Shown here in pieces: positions 22,036-34,200 of a stretch of 64,000 nt of DNA (its first letter is position 1; every line of letters starts with the position of its first letter). Source of the DNA: Parastagonospora avenae f. sp. tritici 18332-5 (taxonomy: Eukaryota; Ascomycota; Dothideomycetes; Pleosporales; Phaeosphaeriaceae); assembly GCA_022559985.1 (NCBI GenBank), contig JAFJTR010000006.1, positions 248,001-312,000 on the forward strand, in the 5' to 3' direction. Below the pieces are notes generated by a model. The model did no database searches. It was not told the origin of the DNA and saw nothing but the letters and a program-made list of their open reading frames with translations. The translations under genes and the position numbers were made by a program.

Positions 22036-22947
22036 CTACAAGCACAACGCCTTCGTCATGAAGTCAGTTAACTTTGGCACGCTTTCGCGCGTGTCATCAT
22101 ATAAGTCCACATGCCCCTTTCCCTCAATCACAAACAACTCCTTCGGCTCCTTCGCCCGCTCAATCGCCGCCCTGCTATAGAACCCCGTAGCCGCATCCCC
22201 CGTCCCCTTCTCCGCCTCACTGCCAATAATCATCAAAAGCGGCCTCGGCGCAATCCACTCAATAAACGCAAAAGAATCATACGTCGCCAGCGCATCCAAA
22301 CTCCTCACCATTTGCAAATTTGTGCACCGAGGGTGCTGCCCACGCTCAGTGCGGTAGTACTCTTGGCCCTCCACAAACGTGTCCATGATATTGATCGCAA
22401 CCGGCTGTCTACCTTTCGCCTCAGCGATGCGATCTTGTCCGGTATACACGAGGCTCCGATGCAGCATCTCCTGGTTGATAGCACCGGAGCTATCTTTCAT
22501 GCTGTTGCGCGTCATGGCACCGAGGCAGACGCCACATACAGTGGCCACAGCCTTGATCCTTACGTCCGTCTGCGCCGTGAAGACCACGTATCCGCCTGAC
22601 GCACATACGCCTACGACACCAATGCGCTCACTATCAACCTCCCCAAGCGTCGAGAGAAACGTCACAGCGCTCCTGAAGTCCTCGACGCGCTGATACGGAT
22701 CTTCAAGGTATCGCGGTTCGCCTTCGCTCTCGCCCTGATGCGCTGCGTCGAAAGCAAGAGTCACGAAGCCGTTATCCGCAAGAGAGCGGGCGTAGAGGCC
22801 AGAGGCTTGTTCCTTGACGCCTGTGCCGGGGTGGCCGACGATGATGGAGGCTTTTTTGCGGTCTGGGGCGGTTGAGGAGGGGAGGTACAGGTCTCCAGCT
22901 ACGTTGATGCCGCGGCTGGAGAAATGGACTTTACGGACTTTAGACAT
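22036..22947 (-). CDS. Alpha/beta hydrolase (dienelactone hydrolase/YcjY-like)
   Basis: Single exon, 303 residues. It begins with a beta-sheet start (KVHFSSRGINVAGDLYLP), then the oxyanion strand VGHPGTG and the strand ALAFDAAHQGES. The nucleophile elbow is GVCASGGY (serine nucleophile), and the likely catalytic histidine lies in EGKGHVDLYD near the C-terminus; the acidic residue is probably in or after IIGSEAEKGTGD. These features match cytosolic or peroxisomal alpha/beta hydrolases of the YcjY/dienelactone hydrolase group that occur widely in fungi, with substrates mostly unknown. No signal peptide. It is tail-to-tail with the SLC1 gene, 125 nt apart. Confidence 0.85.
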   Translation of the reverse strand: MSKVRKVHFSSRGINVAGDLYLPSSTAPDRKKASIIVGHPGTGVKEQASGLYARSLADNGFVTLAFDAAHQGESEGEPRYLEDPYQRVEDFRSAVTFLSTLGEVDSERIGVVGVCASGGYVVFTAQTDVRIKAVATVCGVCLGAMTRNSMKDSSGAINQEMLHRSLVYTGQDRIAEAKGRQPVAINIMDTFVEGQEYYRTERGQHPRCTNLQMVRSLDALATYDSFAFIEWIAPRPLLMIIGSEAEKGTGDAATGFYSRAAIERAKEPKELFVIEGKGHVDLYDDTRESVPKLTDFMTKALCL

Positions 22948-24248
22948 TGTGGTGGTGGGTGAAGGAAGATTGATGTGGTTAGGAGGGATGGGATGGAAGT
23001 GATGGTGCGGCTTCTGATGAGATGCTTATGGTAAAAGGCAACGCAGACTATGCCTACTTATACACTTTTATGGAGTTAAGAGTCCTGCCCATGAGATCGT
23101 TTCGGCTGTAGGATGGTCGGGCCAAAAAGACACTAGTGCGGTTTTCGGACGAATTTGTATCTCCCCGAGCATGTACCGAGACCACTAACTTTTCCCAGAG
23201 CTCAGAGCCTCCCACATTTTGTCGTCGGTGTGGCTACAGTTCTTCCATCTCGGGCTCTCCAGTCTTCGACAGATTGGCACACCACCTGGGCCGTAATTCA
23301 GGGTGCTCCCTCTGGATATTAGTGACCACTACATTCATATTGACAGCAGATCAATTAAGAGGGCCCAAAAAGATAGCTCAGTAGGCGGCTTCACAGACCG
23401 GAGCCTCTCAGCGTTGGATCCAGATGTCTGCACAAGGTTTACGATGTCTCCCTATTGATGGAAGTATTGCCTACCTAGGTAATGAATTATCACTTGCACC
23501 TTTAGTATCTGCCAGACGGTCTAGATGGCCGCTTCTGCTTCTAAGTTCGATGTTGCCTTCTTGCTCGCAAGCTGACCACAACAACCTCCCAACTTTGTAC
23601 ATGCCGAGTAAAAGCGCCCATGTCTCACTACTGTAACAGGGCAGCGCTTTAGCAACCTTCGCTACCTAAGTATCAGATTCTATGGTCACGGGCAAGGATA
23701 CACCACCCGGAAGGACCTCAGTTGACTTTCAGGAACCAACAGTGCCCGACTGGTACGCAGACAGCGTGAGCTAAAGTTTTGAATTTGATTATGGTGCAGT
23801 ACGAATACGGACGTATCCTGCACCGGTGCTGACACGCAGGTGGCAACGATACCTCGACCTCTCAGTGGCTCATGGACTTGCGCCTAGCGTAACACAATAT
23901 TGCGGCTCTTTCTGCAAATACAAGCACGCGTGGGTTATAGCTCGTACGCGACTCATGTGGTGTGCTGGTAAGCATAGCGGGTAGAGTTAGGACTTCCCTG
24001 CACGTACTACACAGAGCTGCAGTCACCAATACTGACCGGTCCTCCAAAGTAAATCATTAGATAGACATAGTGTATTCAGCCCCCAAATGTATTGCTTACT
24101 TTCGACGCGGTATTTTCGCCTTGACGAAAACGAGCAACAAGAACTGCGAAACCTTGTAATCATTTCGCCGTCCTGTCTCTCAGCCTTATGGAAGTGAAAT
24201 TACTTCATCGCCTCGATTCCCTGGTATCTAGGTCTACACCACTCTACC
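22948..24248. other. Divergent intergenic region, about 1.3 kb
   Basis: No supportable gene. It separates the hydrolase (minus) from the broken surface-protein gene (plus). Short frames have no domain or splice logic. Confidence 0.4.
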
Positions 24249-25214
24249 ATGTCGTCGATACTTCCTCAAACTATCATAAACGATCCGAGAGTTATATCTG
24301 CCCGCAATCGCGGTCCCATTACAAGTAATGTGGCACTTCCAGCCTCGTGCCTTGCGACACTTTCCTTTAGCACGACAAGCAATCCGGTCGATGGCGAGAC
24401 AGGAGACTTATATGTGGAGCATTATGGCAGCGTGTTTGATAGCAATTGCTTTCCCACTGGGTCCAACGAAGCATCAGCGTCGGCGTTAGACGATTGGGGA
24501 CTATACTACTGTACGTTGCATACTCAACGTGCCAAAAAAATGCAAGCTAATCCTGAATAGACAGTCCAGCGATATGTCCGTACGGATAGGATACTTTGCC
24601 AACATACACCTTGTCTTCCCCTGTTTGGTCATCCCCATCTCAGCTCTCCCTCGGGCCCGAAACTACAGCTGCCCTATGTTGTCCATCGTAATTGTTTCTA
24701 ACAGTTACGCAATCGCTACGCATACTGACAACTCCCCAGCGGGTATTCATACTTTCGAAATGGACACCAATGTTCTTCAACCATCACTGCAGGCCAGAAT
24801 CTAACCTACTATTCGTACAAGAATAACGGTCGAACCTGGCATCCAGGGACACCCATAATAGGCACCTGGCCTACGGCTGTAACTGCTTTAGCCGATGGAA
24901 TTCCAATTTGGTGGCAGCCCTCGGATGCTCAAGTACTCGCACAGGCCACGGCTATGACGCCGAGTCCGCGAGTGCTTCCCGGACCATCGCTCACGAGCTC
25001 TCCTACATATTCTCCAACGATCTATCCTGAGCCATCGTCTGGCGGTCTATCGACAGGTGCAAAGATCGGACTAGGAGTTGGAATTCCCGTGGCTGTTCTT
25101 GCTTTGCTTGTTATTGGCGTCTTTGTTTGGAAAAGGAGACGGAGACGGAGACATCGTCCAGTCGCTGAAAACAGTCACAAAGCTGGCCAGCCGCCGCCAG
25201 AACAATTTTCATGA
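24249..25214 (+). pseudogene. Cys-rich single-pass surface protein gene with one in-frame nonsense codon
   Basis: Three exons fit in phase: 24249-24510, 24561-24687 and 24740-25214 (introns 50 and 52 nt, GTACGT...AATAG and GTAATT...CCCAG), 288 codons with stop. The spliced frame is coherent: CLATLSFS, DWGLYYYSPAICPYG, ETTAALCCPSGYSYF, GHQCSSTITAG, then a Ser/Pro stalk, SSGGLSTGAKIG, one membrane span and a KRRRRRRHR stop-transfer. The only defect is TAG at 24588-24590, exactly after CPYG, where an aromatic residue is expected by comparison with the second CPSGY repeat in the same protein. No alternative donor/acceptor in the right phase avoids it without losing the conserved part. So it is a very young pseudogene, a sequencing error or a polymorphic null. 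There is no N-terminal signal peptide. Confidence 0.65.
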
Positions 25215-25684
25215 GATGCAGGCGGCTCAAGAGAGACACGAGCTACCAACCGATGCGCATCAGTAGTGAGCGGAAGTTTATGATGGCCATCTAGGGGAGG
25301 AAATGGCTCACTTACACTTGTGCTGTGTTTGATAAGTCGTGCTATGAGTGGTAGCCTTGTGAAGGATGAGGAAAATCAAGTGACTTGACTACAAGTTTGA
25401 TTGCACAATCAATGCGCGCGCCATATCATTGTATATGTAATCTCTTGCCGATTTAAACGTTCCATACATCTGAACCACTCAAAGCTTATAATTCAACACC
25501 GACAGCTCCATGTCTCTTATATAATGTAAAAGCTCCAGGCTCTAACCATCGCTGTAAACGTAACCAAAACAATATATACAATCGAAAAAATACACCAACG
25601 CCATGCGTAGCATCCACCCCAACACACCCTGGTACCGGCGTCGGCCGCGCAAAATCCAAGCAGAAATCTCAATCCCACCCCAGA
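25215..25684. other. Convergent 3' region
   Basis: About 470 nt, AT-rich near 25430-25590, consistent with two 3' untranslated regions. No gene seen. Confidence 0.4.
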
Positions 25685-27514
25685 CTACGAGTCAAACACC
25701 GCCCCATACGCCGCGCCCCCATGCCCCTTGACCTCTGCGACAACCTGATTCGTGACCTTCTTATTGCTGACCACCATGACGGCTTCAATGTTCTCCTTGT
25801 CTGCCAAATCCCTCGCTTCAAATGCGATATCTGGGCGTCCGAGTCTCGAGTCGAAGATACGCGGCGCAGGATCAACCGCGCGGATGATCTGCTGGACGAA
25901 TTCCCAGTGTGCGGCGTTGGGGTCGTACACGCACCACATGACGCGCACAACCCGTCCTTGAGCTCGCATGCGCGCGATGGCGGGCGAGGAGAGGAGCGAG
26001 AGCATGGGGCCGATGCCTGCGCCGGTGGCGACGAGGAGCAGGGAGTTAAAGACGGGGGAGAAGGCGAGAAAGTTCGCGGCTGGGGGCTTGCGGATCCAGA
26101 TATGCTTGGGTGGAGAGGAGATGATGCGTTTTGTCCAGTCGCCGGCGGCGGAGATGATGATGTGTGCGGAGAGGCCGTTGGGGCTGGGGATGGTGGCGAA
26201 GGCGTGCCATTCGATGATGGGAGAGAGACTGAAGCGGCAGGTCGAGGTGTAGGGCATGTTGGTGAAGGGGAATGTGAGTTTGACTTCGCGGCTGGAGATG
26301 GATTGGGCGGTGATGGTGACGCGGCGGATGCGGAGCCATGGGAGGATTATCACCAGGGTTGCGGCGGTGAGGAGCCAGATTGACTTGCTTTTGTACAAGG
26401 GGGTGTGGCTGGGTTCGATTATGGTGGTGATGCCAGCATTGATCCAAAGAACGGCCAGTGATAGCCAGCCGCCGAAGCGATGGATACGCTCGAATTGGTT
26501 GTGTATCTTCTCCCGGAGGTGTGGGATGGCTGTAAGGCACATCGCAGCGATGAAGACGAGGAAGACGTAGCACGTAACGATATCTGCCCAAAGCCACTTC
26601 GTCATCCCTCCGTGTTGAGCAGTGGTGATACAGCTGCGTGTATTGGCGTATACAAAGACACAGTACCAGAGCAATGCCGATACTGCGCAGCCAATGTGTA
26701 TGCCGCCATAGTGATGAAAATCCGCGATGACTTTGCGTAGTCCCAGTGGTGTGTTCGAAGGTATGCGCGAGATGAGGCTGAAGCTCAGGTTGATAAGATC
26801 CTCCTGTCGAACCAGAATAGAGATGAGGAGATTGGCAGCGGTGGCCACGAGGATGTTGGGGCGAGAGAGCTCGAGCTTGATCAATGAACCCAAGATGAGT
26901 GCGTTACTGACCAATGTGACAGCGACAAGGACACGATAGGCAGTGAGCCAATGGAGACGCCATCGTTGGAGACGACTCGCCCTGACCCCTGACTCCACGG
27001 AGCGGCCCGATGCTGGGTTCTGTGCCTCCATATCCTCCTTACATGTGACCATTGCCGATTTCTGGGTAGACATTACGTGTCTTGCTCCAACTTCCTGCTC
27101 CGACGAAGTAGTCTTGAGTCCCGGCCTGAAAGCTTTGCTCGGGTATGCAATGGCTTTTTCATCGCTCGGAGACTGATGCGAGTCTACCCGCAATCTCTTC
27201 TGATCCATGTCGAGGTCATTGTGAGGGGGATTGCTCAACGGAGTGTTCCCCGAGCCATTCACCACAAATGAGGCTAGCGTCTCTTGGGAGACCTCTGGGG
27301 ACTTGGAGGGGTTGAGTGTCCGTGTCATTGAATAGTTTGAGTTATGAGTGCGAGGTTGAGTGTCTCTCGTGTTATGGGGTTGATCATCATTGTTGGGAGA
27401 TTGTGAAAGTGTACCTTTGGTAGACCGAGCTACACTGTATGGGAGCAAGTGACGTAGGGAGCCTGTGATTGTCCATGGACGAGGCGGCTGTAAGCGTATC
27501 TCCAATGGCGCCAT
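25685..27514 (-). CDS. TmpA-like membrane flavoprotein oxidoreductase (ferric-reductase-like fold)
   Basis: Single exon, 609 residues from ATG 27514 (MAPLEIRLQPPRPW); a longer frame reaches 27553 only through a TTG codon. Residues 1-180 are polar and disordered. The middle has about six membrane spans, including histidine-bearing ones (FHHYGGIHIG, RIHRFGGWLSLAVLW). The C-terminal half is a ferredoxin-reductase-like unit: WHAFATIPSP in the FAD region, LVATGAGIGPMLSLL for NAD(P)H, and a final VMVVSNKKV strand. This resembles Aspergillus TmpA and the C-terminal part of TmpL, membrane oxidoreductases connected with conidiation signalling and redox balance. Electron acceptor unknown. An alternative is a divergent ferric/cupric reductase. 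Family placement is from memory of domain layout. Confidence 0.75.
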   Translation of the reverse strand: MAPLEIRLQPPRPWTITGSLRHLLPYSVARSTKGTLSQSPNNDDQPHNTRDTQPRTHNSNYSMTRTLNPSKSPEVSQETLASFVVNGSGNTPLSNPPHNDLDMDQKRLRVDSHQSPSDEKAIAYPSKAFRPGLKTTSSEQEVGARHVMSTQKSAMVTCKEDMEAQNPASGRSVESGVRASRLQRWRLHWLTAYRVLVAVTLVSNALILGSLIKLELSRPNILVATAANLLISILVRQEDLINLSFSLISRIPSNTPLGLRKVIADFHHYGGIHIGCAVSALLWYCVFVYANTRSCITTAQHGGMTKWLWADIVTCYVFLVFIAAMCLTAIPHLREKIHNQFERIHRFGGWLSLAVLWINAGITTIIEPSHTPLYKSKSIWLLTAATLVIILPWLRIRRVTITAQSISSREVKLTFPFTNMPYTSTCRFSLSPIIEWHAFATIPSPNGLSAHIIISAAGDWTKRIISSPPKHIWIRKPPAANFLAFSPVFNSLLLVATGAGIGPMLSLLSSPAIARMRAQGRVVRVMWCVYDPNAAHWEFVQQIIRAVDPAPRIFDSRLGRPDIAFEARDLADKENIEAVMVVSNKKVTNQVVAEVKGHGGAAYGAVFDS

Positions 27515-28953
27515 ATCGGTTGAGAACTTGTGAACGAACACGATGTGAGGCAAAGGTGAAAGGTTGACCCATCTCTGCGGCTTTTATGCATTGTGTGGTC
27601 AGCCATCACAGAGTCGACAACATACACCCAAAGCCGGACAATGTTCCTCGTTCGGCCAGTGCTAAACTGGTACTCGAAGTGGGCACTTGGATTCGACAGC
27701 TGCATGAATAGACACCTCGATCTTCTCTTCAGCCCGAGATATCAGGAAAGTATACCGCAGCCCCGCTGGTGCAGTCCGGGTCCCGGGTAATCCATTCTAC
27801 TCTTCCATCTTGATCTTCCGCTGTCAAAATAGAGCCGCGCACATCGAGGATTAGCCAATGGGTACAGCCAGATTGATTCGACAATGCGAGGCTGGACTCG
27901 ACTGGGGCTGAAAGGATGAGCGGCGCTTACCGTGCCGCAACGTTAGCACGGCTATATCGGGCATACCACGCCACACAGCCGCAGCTCGGCTTATCCAGGA
28001 CCTTTGCCTCGATGCATTTGCTGGATTGATTCTCATCTAAAGCGGCTAAAGAGGTCGTCCTCCAGCGGAAGAAAAGTGTTCACGTTGTTTGAAGGCGTTG
28101 GTGGTACACCAGCCAAGAGTCAGGTGTGAAGTGAAGTCTGCACTGGTTAGCGTCAGCTGCGGCAGGGAAAACCGCCTCAACAATTTCGCTCAATTGAACT
28201 GCTGGCATTAGTGCTCCTGCCATCCTTCCCGTCAGAAGAGGCAGGCCGTGGAGATTGTAATCAAGAAAGATGCATCGCGCTATGCTTGGCCGCATAAGCG
28301 CTGCGCAAAAGCATGCACTGATTCAGGTGCAGCAAAACCTTCGTTGAACGCCATGTAGGTACATCAGAAGAGGAAATAGATGCACGAATGGCGTGTTGTC
28401 GGACGAGACGCAGCTGTCGGTTGGTGGAAGGCGGTGAACTGGTACAATCCAAGTTCAGCGGTCATCCAAGGTGCATGGTGCAGAGCTCGTCAAGGGTTGT
28501 TCAGATTGGTGATGGCGGACACGCTGTACTGTAAAGTAAGGGTGCGACTTAATGTAGTAAGAGATCTTTACCATTCCTAAAAACAAAGTTCTATGAACTT
28601 AATCAAGTGCTGTATGCGCTTTAAAAAGTGGAATGCTCCAAACACGTGTAGATCCTCTCGGTGCTGATAGACTGTTCCGGTAGTATGGGTACGGGAAGGA
28701 GACGCGACTGACGACCTTGGCACCAGGTAGTGCAATAATTCATGTGCGTTGTCTCTAAAAGCTCTAAGCACTACCCGAGTGTGACGTTAAGCTGTCTACC
28801 TTTAAATACTTTCTCAGATCTATGTTGCGTACTAAGAAGCCATTGAAGCACTTCAGGCTCGTGTATAACATAGCAGCTGCTCTCTAATATTAGACTGAAT
28901 TTGAACAGAGAGCGCGCAAATTATTGCAACACCTGATGTTGGCACATCCAGTA
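27515..28953. other. Intergenic region, about 1.4 kb
   Basis: It lies between two minus-strand genes. No supportable gene; AT-rich islands around 28540-28660 and 28790-28920. Open frames of 60-90 codons have no recognisable content. Confidence 0.4.
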
Positions 28954-30126
28954 TCAGAGACTCGTAAGAAAGTGCAAAATCTCTTTGACAACGCTCTCTG
29001 GCTGCTCCTGTTGTGGCCAATGCCCAGCGCCATCGATGAACTTGACGCCTCGAAAATCTGAGCATGATTTGGGAAAATCTTCAAATGCTCCAGGTTGTTG
29101 ATAATTGCCCCAATCCTGCTTTCCGGAGATGAAGGTACTCGGGCCCTCTATTTTCTTTCCAGCAAATAACTCGACGTCTTTCATCTTGGAAGGGTCTGTG
29201 GTCGTCTGGTAGAAGTTCAGACCGCCCTGGAAGCCGGTCCTCGACCATTCTTGCACGTACACGCCGAGGTCTTCATCTGACATCCATCGCTTTGTTGCAA
29301 ATGCATCCTCAGAAGCCATCATCTCGAATATCGTCTCTGGCATTGATTTGTCGCGCGGCATGATGTAGTAGTAGGGCATCTTTGCGAGCTCCTCTGCGCT
29401 CCATGCTTTGAGCGGATAAGGATTGTTGGCCTTCCAGTCTGCCGATTTGACATGAAGATAACCGCGAAGGAAGTCACGAAGACCTTGCGCTGGAGACGAC
29501 CAATCGTGTGCGGCATTCTGTGTGCTGTTGTACCACTTGTAGTGCTTTCTGGGCGTTTCAAGCTTCGCAAGCTCTGCTTGGATGTCGATTGGCTGTGCTG
29601 GGTGTTCTCCTTCTCCATGTGCTAGATTGAACGGTAGCTCTGGAGGCGCCTTGAAAGGATGGCTCATCATCACGACGCTCCTGAATAAATCTGGACGCAT
29701 GAGCGCGCATCTGCTGGCTGTGACTGCCCCAAAGTCATGGCCTATAATGCATGCGACTTGGCGGTAACCCAATGCAAATACCAGTGCTACAACGTCGCGC
29801 ACAATGCTCGTCAGGGTGAATTGAGACATGTCAGTCTCGTCGAATGGCGAGGTGTCCCAGCCGGTGGTTCGACCATACCCTCTTTGATCAAAGGCGACCA
29901 CGTAGTAGCCTGCTTCAGCAAGAGCAGGCATGACTTTCCTCCAGGAGAAGGCCAACTCCGGGTAGCCATGGCAAAGGATCAGAAGAGGTTTGTCGCGCTG
30001 TGGCGTGTAACCAGACTCTAATATATGGAAGGTGAGGCCATTGGACGGACAGTGGACGTAGTTTTCTGTGACACCTTCAGGTAGCGGCAAAGGTGGTAGA
30101 GCCTCGCAGCCCTTGGAGCTTGCCAT
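28954..30126 (-). CDS. Soluble epoxide hydrolase-type alpha/beta hydrolase
   Basis: Single exon, 390 residues. Motifs in order: oxyanion-hole HGYPE after LLILC, VVAFDQRGYGRT, the nucleophile elbow GHDFGAV (Asp nucleophile, diagnostic of epoxide hydrolases and haloalkane dehalogenases rather than Ser hydrolases), cap-domain tyrosines in PYYYIMP and GGLNFYQTTT as candidate epoxide-polarising residues, the acid in SGKQDWG, and the base in GAGHWPQQE. It should convert epoxides to vicinal diols, in detoxification or lipid/secondary metabolism, in the cytosol (no signal peptide). Haloalkane dehalogenase is a less likely alternative. No biosynthetic cluster surrounds it. Confidence 0.88.
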   Translation of the reverse strand: MASSKGCEALPPLPLPEGVTENYVHCPSNGLTFHILESGYTPQRDKPLLILCHGYPELAFSWRKVMPALAEAGYYVVAFDQRGYGRTTGWDTSPFDETDMSQFTLTSIVRDVVALVFALGYRQVACIIGHDFGAVTASRCALMRPDLFRSVVMMSHPFKAPPELPFNLAHGEGEHPAQPIDIQAELAKLETPRKHYKWYNSTQNAAHDWSSPAQGLRDFLRGYLHVKSADWKANNPYPLKAWSAEELAKMPYYYIMPRDKSMPETIFEMMASEDAFATKRWMSDEDLGVYVQEWSRTGFQGGLNFYQTTTDPSKMKDVELFAGKKIEGPSTFISGKQDWGNYQQPGAFEDFPKSCSDFRGVKFIDGAGHWPQQEQPESVVKEILHFLTSL

Positions 30127-31255
30127 ATTGTAGGGCTTTCTGCTGGCTGTACAAGTTAGATGAAGTAGTCGTGATGGGCTTCCTAGCCGCGATGAGACAT
30201 GTCATCCGTCATGTTGAGTCTTAAATGCCATTCGTGCGGAGTTGCAAGCCGGAAACATTTCCGATAAGGCCCAGCACTGTGCGAGATCGCCAAGACTTTG
30301 CAGACGATGCCGTTCTTAGCGAGGGTCAGTAAGTTCAATCAATGATGTTGCTTCGGAGAGCGTCACATGACCAACATTCGCGGGAGGGCTCGAGTCGTTG
30401 CTGGAATCGTGCATTGATCCATAAGAGCATCACCCGAAATTGGGACTACGTCATAGCGGAAGACGCGAAGTCTCTAGACTGCTGCTAAGTCAGGGTGGGA
30501 CCGATTCGTAGTTTGGAGTCGCCGAATGCAAATCAGGGTCTTTGTGTCTTTGTGCACGAGGAGCTGGAGCTGGAGTCGTGAAGCCGTGCGACCAGGTTCC
30601 ACGGTTCAGACTGTCGTAGCTGCTGCACGATAGACTGACGTGTCGCCGGTATTAGGTGACGAGTGAAAGATGGTTCCAGACTGTTTCGCAAAGGTGTTTG
30701 GTTTACCGTAAGAGCTCGAAACGCTCCTTCCTGGTCGACAGACAGCCATATCCTCGTGTCGCCAGAGAACACACATGGACACAAAAACGCGCTTTTCTGG
30801 ATGCGACTTGGGACGTGTTTGACCTTGGTCCTGCGAGTGTCGCAAGTGCACGATAAGTGGCTTCAGGCCCACGGACGTGCCTCTAGGCGTTGCGGCGCTT
30901 GTTCGGCCAGGCTGCGCACCGATGCGCCTTAACCACTGCGACGGCGCGGAAGATGCTTATGACGATCTTTATTCTCCAATGCTTGTCTTGGCCAACAAAC
31001 ATCTAGCTATTGCGTGAGCGCGCATCCTCGTTTTCATTGTCGCAGGCTCCTCAGTTATACCATTTGCTCTCGATTGAGTCTTCAATCCCTGTCTTAGTTC
31101 TTTTCCTGGTCTTCACCACCCCCAAGACCCCTGTTTCCAGCACTCCCGCTCCAGCACTGACATCATCAACCCCTGCGATATTGCCAGCACACCTCACCAA
31201 GCTTTTGCGAGATGCCGTAATAGTCGCAAGACGCATACATAATACTTAATTCAGC
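30127..31255. other. Divergent intergenic region, about 1.1 kb
   Basis: Promoters of the epoxide hydrolase (minus) and of the large disordered protein (plus). A CT-rich stretch precedes the latter's ATG. No gene or tRNA is supported. Confidence 0.4.
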
Positions 31256-34200
31256 ATGTTTAGCAAACGGAGAAGGGCGGCCTCCAACCCGGTATGTCCA
31301 TGTTGAACCCGCGCGCAACCGCTCTATCGCGCCGATAGGAGGCTTACTGTGTACTGTGACGCGCTGCTAACAAAACATTTTACTGCAGCCTCAGCGAACT
31401 CCTACCAGCGCGTCGGCTTCGCTCGCGGCAACGCAGGCGTTTCTCAGAGATCGCGAGTCGAATCCGAATCTCTCCAACGCCGCAGCCGCTGCAGCCCTGC
31501 GGACCCATGTCACGACACCTCCACCCGTAGGCGACACAGTGACGAAGCGCATGCTGCGGCGCAACTCTGCATCTTCCAACGGCAGCAGCGCACTACCACA
31601 ACGACCCGGCAGCCTTCACAGACAACCTAGTTCGGGGTCTATGACAGAGCGCACCTTCCGCAGCCCATCCCCCGGACGAAATCCGAGCCCCTCAGACCCC
31701 AACGCGCCGCCCGTCCCTTCGCTCCCAAAGAACGTGCCGCAGTCCAGCGTTGTGCACCGACGTGCTTCCAGCCTCGAGCCGCTAAATCGCGGCGGCGGAG
31801 GATCGCCTACGCAGCGAGGAAACGGTCGGGGCGTGAGTCTTGACAGAGGCAGCGGGCCAAGCACCGGCGGACGCGGACAGCGCGCGACGAGCAACCTTGC
31901 GCAGGTGCTCGAAGACGAACAGGACGCCACACAGAGGTCTTCGGTCAACTTTTCGCGCCCCATGTCTCCCGCATCAGCTGCGAAGTCTGGCTGGTTTGGC
32001 GGTCCCGTCGTCAACCAGGAGGCAGTCAAGAGAGTGACGTCGACGAACACACGCCCCAAAACCTCATCGGGGGTGGCCAGCGCAGACTTGCGGAGCACAC
32101 AACAAGCGGTCCAGAATGCAGCGACGCGCCCAGTCAGCACCCACCAGGTGTCGCGGGGTGTGGAAGGCTCGCGGCTTTCAGGCGGCAGTATGCGAGGGAA
32201 GCCCTCTGGAACCGCTGTAGAGTCTAGGTCGTTCTTGCAGCCAGCACAGAGACAGCCGGCGGGGCCTGTCGATCCAAAGTCTCCGGATGCTGTCTTTGAT
32301 CCGTCCACGCGCACTTTTGTACACAAGAAAGATGCCATGGCGCGCCATCGCGAGCTGCACCAGGAGCCTGAGCAGCCATCACAGCACTATGTTGCGCAGC
32401 ACTTGCAAGAGCACTACTCGCCTCGAGCAGCTCAGCCGCTGCCACGAACCCCAAGCCCAGCCGGTCGGCCGGCGCAACGTGACGAGTCACCCGCGGTGCA
32501 GAGGAGAGAAGAAATTGCTCTACCCCGACTAGACACCAGTGCACCACCAACTCGAGGACCAACCGATCCTCCAACTGGCATTCCTGCACATGTGCCAGAG
32601 TCGGCCGCGAGTGATGTTACAACAGAGCAAGCGAACACGGGCAGGAAGCTGGACACCACCACTCAGCCGACACACATTGACGTGATGGTCTCGCCAAAGC
32701 GGGCGTCGAATCAAGACGGCGCGTATCCAAGACTATCAACTCCGGCTGTACAAACAACCACCAACACTCTGGCTGGGCAGGGTCGCGACAGTGTACGCCA
32801 TGGGCATGACCGAGGGCAGAGCTTGAGCCCACCTCGAACCGCGCATTTCGCCGCCGTTGCTGTCGAGCTTGCAGGCATCAAGCATCAGCCTCCGCCACGG
32901 TCCATCTCGCCTGCGAAGTCAGCTCTGAAGTCGTCCCCGTCAGTCTCGCGGCGAGGAACATCACCAGTGTCTCAGAATGGCCGTTTGCTTGGCAGAGGAA
33001 CACCTAGCGAGGTATCCGACACAACATCCGAGACTGGTTCCAGCAAGAAGAGGCGGAGTGTCCGAGTCAGTTTCGAGGAAGAACCGGCTGTGGCTGGTAC
33101 CTCTGCATACGCCGACACTGCAAGTCCCACGACTTCTTCGGGCCTTGGTGCGTCGAAATGGAGCCCGAAGACTGAGAAGGAGAACGAATTCGAAGACTTC
33201 ATGAAGCCACGCCCAGCTCTTCCCTTGTTTGGAAGCATACGGGACAAGGAGAAACGGCCAGTGCAAGACGATGTACCCGAAAAGGTCACCGAAACAGTAT
33301 CATCTACGCCCATGTCCGCCTCTGTGGGCTCTGTTGGGGAGCCAGTACAAGCTTCCAGTGACCACGCGATCGGTGGTATTGTCAAGCACGATATTGCGCA
33401 GAAGCAAACGTCAGGCAACGATCCGCTACCACCCGAGGTCACGACGGTGGAGGGCAGTGGCTATGTCTCGGATTCGAGCGATGACACTGATAGAAGCACT
33501 GCTGCAGAAAAGCATGGCTCGATGGACGACTCGTCGCAGATATTGTCTGCCCCTGAGCCGAAGTCACTGACCACTGCTCCCGAGGACAAGACCACTACGC
33601 CATCCTCGATCAAAGAAAACGTTATTGACGTCCCCGACATCGCATTGCTACCTGCTACGCCGAGCCCATATGAGAAACCTGAGCCCACATTTCAACCCTT
33701 GGTTATTCCCGGGGGCTGGGATGAAAACGTGGTCGAAGCTGACCGAAAAAGCGAAATTGCGCCCATGGCGACCGCGACTCCAGCACAATCTGCTCCAGTT
33801 GCTCAGCCCACTCAGCATCCTACCAACCTGCACGAGCTCATTGCGCAGGACAAGACGGATTCGAGCGATGATGACAACAGCAGTGTATACAGCGATGCCT
33901 ACGAAGACTTAGATGACGGTGGCTTCGCTAGTATCGACGCTGTTGTCGAGAGCCCGGTCACTTCTAAGTCTTCAGGCCTGATGTTCTCTAGATATGCAGA
34001 CAAGACTGCAGCAGAGAATTCCGGGTTACGCAACGAGACAGTTGTAGACAAGTCTGAACCAGATGCCACGCCAAACAAAGATTGGGACACTACAAAACAA
34101 CACTGGAGTAGCATCAATGAAGCCCGAAAGCAGCCACAGGCGGAGACGGCTTCTTCCAACGCCCATTCAAAGCTTCAAGCTGTCGTTGCTCCCACCAAAC

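Noticed and set aside
25721..26383. Long open frame of 220 codons on the plus strand
   Set aside because: It is antisense to the TmpA-like oxidoreductase; Gly/Asp/Glu-rich composition is that expected of the opposite strand of a high-GC coding region.
30880..30960. tRNA-like look on the minus strand (AGTGGTTAAGGCG)
   Set aside because: The A-box-like run is present but there is no GGTTCGA B box at the right distance and no cloverleaf pairing.
31616..32338. Minus-strand frame of 240 codons
   Set aside because: Shadow of the low-complexity large protein on the plus strand.
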